A DNA stretch of 64,000 bases, from NCBI GenBank assembly GCA_037447605.1, contig CM074804.1, forward strand, positions 1,036,220 through 1,100,219, in the 5' to 3' direction. Below, piece after piece: positions 1 through 9,653 of this stretch (the first letter of the stretch is position 1; every line of letters begins with the position of its first letter). The position numbers and the translations under genes are program-made. The notes under the pieces are model-generated. The model did not search any database and was not told where the DNA came from. It worked only from the letters and a program-made list of their open reading frames with translations. The DNA comes from Zygnema circumcarinatum. Taxonomy: Eukaryota > Streptophyta > Zygnematophyceae > Zygnematales > Zygnemataceae.

Positions 1-39
1 TCGGACTTTAAAATTTTGGTAGGAGGGAGGGAGGGGCAG

Positions 40-529
<490 letters not shown>

Positions 530-2799
530 TGGCGGACCTTCGGTGGCTGCATTGGAGGGAGGGAGGGGGAGGGAGGGAGGGAGGGAGGGAGGGAGTGAGG
601 GAGGGAGGGGGAGAGGGATCGAAGCTGCTGCCTTCTCTTCTGTTCCGCGAGGCGCTTGATGCAGCACTTCTTCTTCTTCTTCTGCGATGATGCATGATGA
701 TGCGATTGATGTCTCCAAGAGAAGCTCGCACTTTGAATGAATGACCTCCTTCCTTCATCAGAGGAGAGCCGTTTGGGACAAACATGAGACAAAGCATGTT
801 TTTGTTTTTGCATTGGTCCAAGTTTGAGCTCTCTCTCAGTGAGAAACAGTTGTTCTGCAGACGCCCATTCTCTCCCCGACAAATAAGGGTTAGTTAGTGG
901 CTGGCTAGTTAGTCAGCTAGTCAGCGGGGCATGCCCCGGCCATGACTCCATGGAGTGTGCCTCTACGGATTTGCACGTGGTGGCTCTGTCCAACGTGGCA
1001 TGCCACGTCGGATTGACGTTTTCCGTCGTGAAGAAAAAACGGTCGATTGGACGAATGGGGGAGAGCCACGTGGCAGGTCGCGCGCGCAGGTCCAGGTTCT
1101 CGACGATCAAAAAAGCCCCACCGCCCAAATCCTCCAATCGGTGCTTGCGCTGCGGATGTCGTAATCTGACGTGACAATCTCTGATTGGCCTGTTTAGATC
1201 GTGTTCATCGTCGCAATGCTCTGTTCTTGAAAAATCGTTCGTACAAGAATGAGCTCGGAACGAATACATTTTTTTTCGTAGAATAGCAGAGCGAAGCCGT
1301 ACTGTTTTCGAAACGGATCCCGAAGCGAAAGCGCCTACGACTTTTTGAAGATCGCGAAACGCTGAGTGAGTGCGGTGACCTCAGGATGACGTATTTTTAG
1401 GGCTGGCATGGGTCGTCCCATGCAGGCTCTCCTCTTTTTTCAAGTTTGGTTTCCCGTAGAACGACACAGACTGAAATCTACATGGAACGGGGTAGCTTGG
1501 CTAATCGTGCTGTAGTCATAGTCCTTTGACTAAGATTGTGCTGGCCCTAGAGTTGGGGCTTGGTTGGCTGTTACCCCAATATTTTCCTCGCTGTGTTTGT
1601 GGGGATTTGATGAGCATGTGCAGGAGGAGGATGAGTGTGTGAGGATTTGCAGGGCGTCCGTCTTATTCAATGCGCGCACAGTATGAACAAATTTTGGCTC
1701 ATAATGTTGTGCATGACGCGATTGCTACGGTGGCACAAAAGGCCGGATTGACGCAAGCCGAGCCGCATTGTACCCCCTCGATCCTCGCTACTTTTTATCG
1801 ACAGCGCATTTTTGTACCCAAGTTTTTCTCTTTTAGTCCTGTGCGCCCAGTTCCTCGTGGTTTCCCATGCCGATGTCGTCCTTGTCCACTTGATGGCCTC
1901 ATCCCCATGCGCGAATGCACCATCCTTCATCCATCACGCGCGCATGCATCTTGCCATTCCCGCACTCGCCCGTTACGTCACCACATCCCCCTCCCCCCGC
2001 GCCCGACAAGCCCTCCCCGCTACGTGGCGGCCCCGCGGCCCCGCCCCCCGCATGCCCCCGTCCCCGCGCACATGGCCCGGCGGCGCTTTCTCGGCGCTTC
2101 CTCCGCCCGCCCGCCGCTCCGCGTTACGATATTTCCCCCGGATCGCTCTCTATGGCGCCGCCGATCTCTTCACGTGGCCTCGCACGTGCGAGCGGCTGAC
2201 TCCGCGCGTGCACCCGCGTTCGCTGGCCGTTTCGGATCCCTCTTGCAACGCTTTCAACGGCTCAGATCGCACGATCCGCCAAACCGCACAGTCGGACGGT
2301 GCAGATCTCGTGCCCAACTAACCCCTTTCCTTGTCGGCACATGCTTCCCCCCATCCTGTACGGATACGCTATCCTGTCCGGCGCACCCACCGCCCGCCAC
2401 GTGGCGCTGGCCCACCTGACTGCGGATCTTGAAGCGCCCTCTGATTGGCCGCCGGGGGCCGTACGGCCAAATTTGCCGCCCCGGCTGTCGTCTTGCCCCG
2501 CCCGGCCGCCCGCCCTGCCACGTCAGCAGCCGCCCGGGCCCGCGCCTCAAATCCCGTAGCCCGCGGAGAGCCCTCGGGGATCACGTCAGCTGCCCGAAAA
2601 AGATTTGCCAATAGTACAACCTGCCCGTTTTATCCAATTCCGCGAATCGCGTCCTTTCTGGACACGCTTAAATCAAAGTTTTAATTTTTCATCTGCCCGT
2701 TGCCCGGCCTTCACCCGGGCCCTTTCCGGCGGCCCCCCCCACCTTCCTGCCATTCCTCGGTCTCCCTCTCCCTCCTTCCCTCCCTCCCTCACGGAAACC
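530..2799. other. Intergenic region and upstream region of the CCCH gene
   Basis: No convincing gene is seen. The stretch holds a GGGA-rich simple repeat (about 555-620), a copy of a dispersed ~90-bp repeat (about 1821-1911), and many G-box cores: CACGTGGC at about 1067, 2171 and 2398, CACGTC at 2517 and 2582. From about 1900 it becomes very C-rich and GC-rich, running into the 5' UTR of the zinc-finger gene. Open frames here have low-complexity Pro/Arg composition and look non-coding. Confidence 0.6.
1821..1911. repeat. Dispersed ~90-bp repeat, copy A
   Basis: Shares CAGTTCCTCGTGGTTTCCCA and a downstream GATGGC..TC.CC.AT block with copies at 13771-13868 and 15881-15977. All three start with a T/C-rich tract followed by TCCT. 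No TIR or target-site duplication was recognised. Confidence 0.6.
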
Positions 2800-4974
2800 A
2801 TGGCTGCGGAACGAGAGAGCAGCGCCGCCATGGCTGCTCTCTACGGAGAGGCCTTCGAGCTCCCATGGGACCTCCGCTCGCAGTCTCAGCTCAGGCGCCA
2901 CCACTCTCTCCCTCCCCCTATCTCTACCTCTCCCTCCGATGACTCTTTCTCCCACCCTTCCTCCCTCCCCTACTCTAATTCTCCCTCTCCCTTCTCCCCA
3001 CGCCCTCATCGCAGCCCTCCCACCTCCCCCTGCCCCCCTCCCGCCCCCGCTTCCTCCCTCTACCGTCTCAACCTCTCCCTCGCCGACTCCTTCCCCCCAG
3101 AATCCATGGCTTCCCCTCGCATCTCCGACGTCGGTGGCCTCTTCCGCTTCCTCCCCTCCAACAACGAGCCTGACGAAGAGGACCTGACTGCCCTCTCTAA
3201 CGCGCTTCGCCTCGCTGTCGGGGGAGGCTCTCCTGGAGGAGCTGTGGGAGGAGCTGCGGGAGAGCCCGGCTCCCACCCTCACATCCAAGACATGTCCGTC
3301 TACTCCTCCGACGAGTTTCGAATTTACGAATTCAAGGTCCGCCGCTGCATGCGGGGCCGCAGCCACGACTGGACTGACTGCCCCTTCGCTCATCCCGGCG
3401 AGAAGGCGCGCCGGAGGGACCCCAGGCGCTACCACTACAGTGGGACCGCCTGCCCCGACTTCAGGAAGGGAGCCTGCCGGAGAGGTGATGCGTGCGAATA
3501 TGCTCATGGGGTCTTCGAGTGCTGGCTCCACCCCGCCCGCTACCGCACGCAGCCCTGCAAGGACGGAAGGAACTGTAAGCGGAGGGTCTGTTTTTTCGCT
3601 CACAGTAACGAGCAGTTGCGGCTTTTGCCTGCAGCCGCGGCGGCGCAGAGCTTGGCAGCGCAAGGAGGGGCAGGGGGAGGGGGAGGACACGTGGCGCAGT
3701 GTGGAGGCACGGGGTTGTCGCCCACGTCAACGCTTGCGGCTCCGAACCCGAACGACACTTCTCCCGGGTGCTCGCCTCCCGCCACGCCGAAAGAATCTCC
3801 GCCGGGGTCTCCTCCTCTGCATGAGCGAGCTATGGGGGGAGGGGCAGCTTCTGGAGTGTGGGGAGGAGCGGCTATGGCGGCGGCAGGACCAGCACCGCAG
3901 TCTCTCTCTTCTCCGCGGTTCTTTATGGGGGTTCCTTCTCCGAGGGGAGGGGGGTGGGGATTAGGAGGGTCTGCCCTTCCTCCTCATCCGAGCAACAGCT
4001 TTGTGAATGGGTCTCCGCTCTCTCCCGGAGGTGTGGGAGGGAGCCAGGGGGGTATGGCTCAGGGCCAACTTTTGAGGAGCTTGAATGGAGCACCAGTTGG
4101 GGTTGTAGGCGCTGCTGCGAGCGCGGCTATAAGGCAAAGACAGCTCGAGCGCTTCCACTCTCTTCCAGCACTCGCTATTCCCGGAGGAGTGGATGGAGGG
4201 TCTCTCTCGCTCTCCTCTCCCTATGCAGCGCCTTCTCCCTCCCACCATCGCTTGGCCCTCATGCAAGCAGCTGCAGCTGCTGTGGCTGCAAGCGCTGGCT
4301 GCGGCTCACCTGGAGGATATCCTTGTCCAAGCTCTCCCAATGTGTTCCCTTCCTCTCCCTCTGTTTCCGAGCAGCATCAGGGAAGCCGAGCGGCGATGAT
4401 GTCGGATCTTGTGGCGAATCTGCAGGCTCTGGAAGTGCAGCCGGGGGGCCCAAAGCCATGGCAGAACCAAGCGCAAGTTCAGATGGAGATGGAGGCCCAA
4501 GTTCGGGCGCAGATCCTGCAAGCTCAAGCTGTACGAGCACAGTGGCAGGCACAGCAGAGGGAGCAGATGAGAGAGGATTTGGAAGCGCAGGTGAAGGCGC
4601 AGGTTTCTATGCAGCAACAGCAGCAGCAGTTGATGGCGGCGGCGGCGAGTCTTCGGCAACGGAGCGGCGGTTCCATGTGCGAGGCTGTGGGGAGTAAAGC
4701 CTCGGAGCAAGCAGGAGCGGCAGGAGGAGGGGGAAATGGAAGTGAAGGAGATGGAGGGATAGGCAGAGGAAGGGAGTTCACAAACGACGCCTTCTTCGAA
4801 AGCGCGGATTTTGGAGTGGGCGGGGAAGGGAAGGAGAGTGACCTTTCTTGGGTGAGCGATTTGGTGAAAGATGAGTCCGTAGGTGCGGGGCCGTACAGCC
4901 GCACGTCGGGATCGAGCCGAGCTTCAAATCCGTGGGCAGATGTGGGGCATTGGGTCCCTACAGCGAACGCATAG
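2800..4974 (+). CDS. Arginine-rich tandem CCCH zinc-finger protein (plant TZF family)
   Basis: Single-exon frame of 724 residues. I start at the ATG in ACC-ATG-GCT at 2800; the frame is open upstream, but that part is low complexity. Residues about 183-270 carry the plant RR-TZF layout: C-X5-H-X4-C-X3-H ([16 protein letters not shown]), C-X7-C-X5-C-X3-H (from [19 protein letters not shown]) and C-X5-C-X4-C-X3-H ([16 protein letters not shown]). The family binds RNA, often AU-rich elements, shuttles between nucleus and P-bodies or stress granules, and acts in stress and hormone responses. The C-terminal part has a Gln-rich helix-like region and the motif [13 protein letters not shown], typical of the large ankyrin-type members, yet I see no ankyrin repeats before the fingers. 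The N-terminus is Ser/Pro rich. Family call firm, exact orthology open. Confidence 0.9.
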   Translation: MAAERESSAAMAALYGEAFELPWDLRSQSQLRRHHSLPPPISTSPSDDSFSHPSSLPYSNSPSPFSPRPHRSPPTSPCPPPAPASSLYRLNLSLADSFPPESMASPRISDVGGLFRFLPSNNEPDEEDLTALSNALRLAVGGGSPGGAVGGAAGEPGSHPHIQDMSVYSSDEFRIYEFKVRRCMRGRSHDWTDCPFAHPGEKARRRDPRRYHYSGTACPDFRKGACRRGDACEYAHGVFECWLHPARYRTQPCKDGRNCKRRVCFFAHSNEQLRLLPAAAAAQSLAAQGGAGGGGGHVAQCGGTGLSPTSTLAAPNPNDTSPGCSPPATPKESPPGSPPLHERAMGGGAASGVWGGAAMAAAGPAPQSLSSPRFFMGVPSPRGGGWGLGGSALPPHPSNSFVNGSPLSPGGVGGSQGGMAQGQLLRSLNGAPVGVVGAAASAAIRQRQLERFHSLPALAIPGGVDGGSLSLSSPYAAPSPSHHRLALMQAAAAAVAASAGCGSPGGYPCPSSPNVFPSSPSVSEQHQGSRAAMMSDLVANLQALEVQPGGPKPWQNQAQVQMEMEAQVRAQILQAQAVRAQWQAQQREQMREDLEAQVKAQVSMQQQQQQLMAAAASLRQRSGGSMCEAVGSKASEQAGAAGGGGNGSEGDGGIGRGREFTNDAFFESADFGVGGEGKESDLSWVSDLVKDESVGAGPYSRTSGSSRASNPWADVGHWVPTANA

Positions 4975-5847
4975 AGACAGGAGCACAAAGAGAGAGAGAA
5001 AGAGAGAGCGAGAGAGTGAGAGGAGTGTTCTCTGCGAGATAGGAGGGAGGTGAGGAGGAGACGGTAGGAGCAGCGTATGGTGGACAACAAACAGAGGAAT
5101 GGGGCGCGGTTCCAACTGTTTGTCCATTTTTTCCCCATTCTTTCCAGATTTAAACTACGTCAGCGGCCGACCGCCTCTTGGCAGCATTCGTCGACTTTAG
5201 GGCAATTCGTGTAAATTCTTCGCTACCACGGGCAACGGCGTTACCCTTTGTTTGTTGTGTTTTGGTGTCGTTTTTTTTCATCCTTTTTTTTTTCCGTTTC
5301 TATATAGGGGTTAGGCCATTGCCAGATACCAAATTTTGTCAAAGGGAGCGGGCTTAATTTCTTAGCACTTTGCAAACCAGCAAGGTACAATTTGTTGCTC
5401 TAAGGAGAAAGGGAAGAGGGAAGGGGAGGGCGAGTCCGCAGCGTCTGAAGGTCATTGAGGAGGTTAACTTTGTATGATAGTGAAGGAGTGATATGCCGAG
5501 GTGGGGGTTGAGGCTCCCGCCATGTTCTCGTTCTCGCTTAGCAGCAGGACCTTTAGCGTTTCAGTGGCAGCCATTGCTAAGTCACACATTCCATTTTAGG
5601 AGGCTCGCAGTCTTCTCAGGATCTCTGTCTCGCGTTCAGAATTTGTTGGGGGGATTTTGGGGATGCAAATGAAACCAAAAACAAACTTTGCTGTTTTCTT
5701 TGGCACGCTTCAGAATGGGAAATTGAGATTTTAGTGAACCTAGGAGGATGGGAATGATGATGGCGATGCCTATGGAGCCTTGTCTGCATGGTTGGCCTTC
5801 TTGCATTTGTGTGAGTGAGGCGAAAAAAAAAAGGAAAAAAAATAACA
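4975..5847. other. 3' region of the CCCH gene and intergenic sequence
   Basis: Begins with a GA-rich stretch just after the CCCH stop codon, probably 3' UTR, then T-rich sequence. No gene recognised. Confidence 0.5.
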
Positions 5848-6321
5848 AAAATGATAAGAAGTTTGAACTCGCTATTATTTTTGACTTGTTCGATGGAGTG
5901 TCGTCAGTTGCACCCAAATGCGGAGCTTATCACATGTGAAATGGTGACATTTGGCTCAGTTAGAATTCCCATTCTCTCTCATTTTAACTTCTATTTAAAA
6001 AAATAATAAAAAATGGAAAAAGTCGACCGAGATGAACTTTGTTATGTGTCTTGGAGCACTCCGAGGGTACTTCACTGTCTCACTATAGAACGCAACTTCT
6101 TTATTCTTTTCTCGCCGTTACTTTTTTCTCTTATCGAATCTCCATCCTCGTGCAGTGCCACTGTCAAGCTCTTCTGCGCCTCCTGCGATTGAAACGAACT
6201 CGCCATATGGTCCTGCGATTGAAACGAACTCGCCATATGGTCCTGAAGGCTTCACATAGGGTCATTTCAAGCCACGGTGATTCGACTATCCGCATCATAC
6301 ATTGGTCGGAAGAAAGATTAG
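5848..6321. repeat. Left arm of inverted duplication (copy of hydrolase 3' end)
   Basis: This arm, read on the + strand, matches the minus strand of 6553-7007 over nearly its whole length with scattered substitutions and small indels. It contains a degenerate copy of the last codons of the neighbouring alpha/beta-hydrolase, ending SSVAPKCGAYHM, followed by its 3' flank. Relative to the right arm it lacks 15 bp (five codons) just before that peptide, and it carries a tandem duplication of a 30-bp unit at about 6181-6240. Confidence 0.88.
6181..6240. repeat. Tandem 30-bp duplication inside left arm
   Basis: The unit beginning TCCTGCGATTGAAACGAACT and ending CGCCATATGG occurs twice in direct succession. 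The right arm has one copy, so the duplication arose after the arms separated, or one copy was lost. Confidence 0.9.
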
Positions 6322-6552
6322 CATCAGCCTTTATCTCCTAATTAAGTATGATGTTTGCAGTTTCCAATTCAACTTTTTGGAGAGTGGTTCATGAGATGCC
6401 CATGTGTAACTAAGCCAGCACAGCCTAAAGAGGTAGCCGCTCACGCTCAGTCCATTAGAGCACATGCAAGCTACATCCACACATCCATGTATCCAAATAT
6501 CCATGTATCCACCCATCCATCCGTTCTATGCACCATCCAATCACCCATCCCA

Positions 6553-7007
6553 TCTAATCTTTCTTTTGACCGAGGTATGATGCGGATAGTCGAATCACCG
6601 TGGCTTGAAATGACCCTATTTGAAGCCTTTAGGAACATATGGCGAGTTCGTTTCAATCGCAAGAAAGCTTGACACTGGCAAGGATGGAGATTCGATAAGA
6701 GAAAAAACAATGTAACAGCGAGAAAAGAATGAAGAAATTGCGTTCTATGGGTGAGACAGTGAAGTACCCTCGGACTACGCCCAGACACATGACAAAGCTC
6801 ATGTCGGTATACTTTTTTCATTTTTTATTATTTTTTTAAAGAGACCCTAAAAAGTTTAAATGAGAGAGAATGGGAATACTAGCTGAGCCAAATGTCACCA
6901 TTTCACATGTGATAAGCTCCGCATTTGGGTGCAACTGACGAGCCGTCAGTGCGGCACACTCCATCGAACCAGTCGAAAATAATGGACGAGTTCAAACTTG
7001 TCATTTC
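6553..7007. repeat. Right arm of inverted duplication (includes hydrolase 3' end)
   Basis: Reverse complement of 5848-6321 with a spacer of about 231 bp (6322-6552). Its outer part, 6903-7007, is the genuine C-terminal coding end of the hydrolase gene; its inner part is the gene's 3' flank. The spacer contains short CCATC/CATGTATCC repeats. Confidence 0.88.
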
Positions 7008-8332
7008 ATGGTAGGCAAAGGCCAGATTCAGCTCTTCCTCAATGGCCTGTTTCCACATGAATCTGCTGTACTCAGGCCTTTGCAGAATTCCAGTGCCCCT
7101 TAACATTTCCTCCCAATCAAAACTTCTCCCATCTTTCATTAATCTGCCCCTCTCATCCAAGACACCTCCCTCTTGAAGGGCACGATAAACGGTCATAGAG
7201 GTCTTTACATCCAGCCTCACTATCCGCTCAGAAAAAAACTCGAGGGTAATCGGAACCTCCAAGCACGGCAACTCCGCAGCTTGAACGTTGCGTTTTCTCA
7301 AAATTCCTACAGCAATTTGCACTCTCTCTGCGGTATCTTCATCTTTTGGCATGTGAAGGAAAAGTGTGGGAGGGTAAGCCTTGCCGGATTTTAAGGGTGT
7401 GGAGTAGGCCTTTGTTATACCACTCGCAATCACAACTGCAAGTGCACTGAAATCCACCAAATGAGCAAGAATAGACACGAAATAGCCCCCCGACGAGGCC
7501 CCGAGTGCAGCAATTGGCAGACCATTCAGACCATTCATGTTGCGCCACGTCTCAATCGCGTCTGATACTTTGCGGACCTCGTCAGAGCTTTCAGGGGGCC
7601 ACAAACTCTGCCAGCAGACGGAAGAGCTGCAAAATAATCCTATACAAAACCGCGTTAGCCAGCAGGTAACATGTGATTGTTAGCAAGCTTTAGCAAGGAA
7701 CAGGTCAATCTTTTTCAGTTATACAAGCCTAAAGAATGTCTGGCTTTATTTGCTTACCTATAATAATAAATGCTAATTCCCTTTACAAACAAAAGAAACC
7801 TGTCGAATTATCACAACACTCGCTCTGTCCTACTTTCTCCCTTCATACATTGAATTCAAGATCACCTGGAGAGGGCAAGCACTGCGTATCCTCGTTGAAG
7901 AGCAGCAATGACCAATGCGCGATCCTCAGGAAGTCCAATACATTCAGGACAATTCGCATTCCTGTCCCAAAAATGCGTTGCCCGGTGTGTGCATCCATGA
8001 GCAAAAAAAACAGCTGCTTTAGGGTTGTCCGGAATCTGCCAGACCGCTTCCGCACCCGCTAGGGTCCCCTTAGTGCTATTCAATATCACACTTTCTTTCC
8101 ATAAATCGTCAGATGCTCCCTCGTTACCGAGTTTCAGGGAACTATGTCCGCTTCTGGATGCAGGCATCAATAAATCTCCTACCTTCGGATTCATAAGATA
8201 AAGGAAGCCCGCAAACGGGAGAAGGAGGATGCAAGTTCCAAGGAACAGAAGACGGGTGTAAAGGAGAGACAATGTAGCCGACGACTGGCTGCGCACAGCC
8301 ATGGCGGAACGCCTGCTGGAGCTCCCGGCCAT
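6903..8332 (-). CDS. Membrane-anchored alpha/beta-hydrolase family protein
   Basis: Two exons on the minus strand, 7866-8332 and 6903-7626, joined CCAG|gtgatc...ttgcag|CTC, give 396 residues. The N-terminus has one hydrophobic segment (LLFLGTCILLLPFAGFLYLM, residues about 28-50), suggesting a signal anchor. The hydrolase core follows: AVFFAHGCTHRATHFWD, the strand-helix with CIGLPEDRALVIAALQRGY, and the nucleophile elbow GASSG with Ser200. This resembles an uncharacterised plant alpha/beta-hydrolase family (Arabidopsis At3g12150-like, from memory). Substrate unknown. The last codons lie inside an inverted duplication that could generate double-stranded RNA against this gene. Start chosen at MAGSSSRRS because the hydrophobic segment follows at the usual distance. 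Confidence 0.85.
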
Positions 8333-9653
8333 GGCTGCCTACAACCCGCAGCGCCGTAGTAAGCGGCGAGCCCTAACTGGCTCTCCATGACTTGTTTCCA
8401 TGTGAGAGCTCCCCGTCACAGTTACAAAATTAGTTTTTTCTTTCCTATTTCCCTTGACCTTGGCTGAAACGTCTTAATAACGGTCAGATTTCCGGTCGGC
8501 CAATCAGAGCCTGTTTTCAAATCGCGGTCTCCGAAATTGTGGGACCTCATCCCTTCCTGATTGGCTGGCGGCTCGTGGTCGTACAGATTTTCGTACAGTA
8601 GTAAATGACATTGTAGGAGACAAAATATAACCATGTTTTTCTGTTTTACAGCAGATTTGAACATGAAACAGGGCGTTTTATGTCTAGTTAAACAGGTTTT
8701 TTACGAGAGGTTATAGTCAGAATGGGTGACTAAATTAGCGCAACTAATATGGGTTATTTTAGCTAGCAATTTTATTGACCAATTAAGACAGCTAAATCTA
8801 CCACCTTTGACCAAGAGATGCTGCCGAGGGCGATGGAATGATGACGTAAGAAAACGTCATCTGGATTCCAACCAAACGTAAGATTTTTTTTCGTTAAAAT
8901 TGGACAGTTTTCCAGGCGGCCCCAAAGTATTCGGGCGCAAATGGAGTACAGAGTCGAGCCGGGAGGGAGCGCCACGCAGCATCCCCTCCAACCAGAGGCT
9001 CTCAATCCCTGCAAGGAGAGCTCGGCTATGGCGGCTGTCCGCCGTGCTTCCGCCCGAAAGGCGGGCTCCCGCACGGCAGGAAGGGCGGGAGCACGGCAGG
9101 GATGAAACGATGGATGCCGGCTTTCTTCCTCTATCGGTGGATATGCTGAGAGTGGGTTCTCGGGAGAGCATTCATGCGACGGAGGCGATGTGACACGCAG
9201 TTGCTGCGAAAAGACTGATGGAGTGAACGAAAAGGAGAAATTTTATGTTTCTTATGTTTGGTGAGGGAGGAGAAGTAGATTTTCGACCCTTGGAAGAGGC
9301 CGGAGTGCTGCCCTTTGGAGTATTCTAAAGCCTCCTTGGAGGTTCGGTAGCTCAGCCATGGTCGCGGTATTGCAAGAGCATTTGGCTTTGCAGGTCGCAG
9401 AATGTGGCAGCTGTCCTTTGTCAGGAAGAGCAGAATCCAAGACTCGGTGCACCAGGCATACCATGAGAATCGATTGTAGCAACAGAGGTTGCCAAACAGA
9501 GGCAGCAGCATTTAGGAGCAAGCTTAGTCGCCATTGGCTACAAAATAACAGCTTACCGTCCAGATTAGTGAATCACAGGTTTGATACAGTGAATGGAGGT
9601 CGACTTCAGTACTGGAATACACATCTGCGGTTTCAGCAATCAGGCAAAACAAG
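8333..9653. other. Intergenic region between hydrolase (-) and STAY-GREEN (+)
   Basis: Divergent promoter space. Contains short open frames with Arg/Ala-rich peptides (for example an ATG at 9028 and one at 9112) that might be 5' UTR or first-exon sequence of the STAY-GREEN gene, but none joins it convincingly. No repeat of note. Confidence 0.45.

Noticed and set aside
2689-3690. 333-residue minus frame opposite the CCCH gene
   Set aside because: Shadow frame in GC-rich coding sequence, rich in Gly/Arg/Val with no domain.
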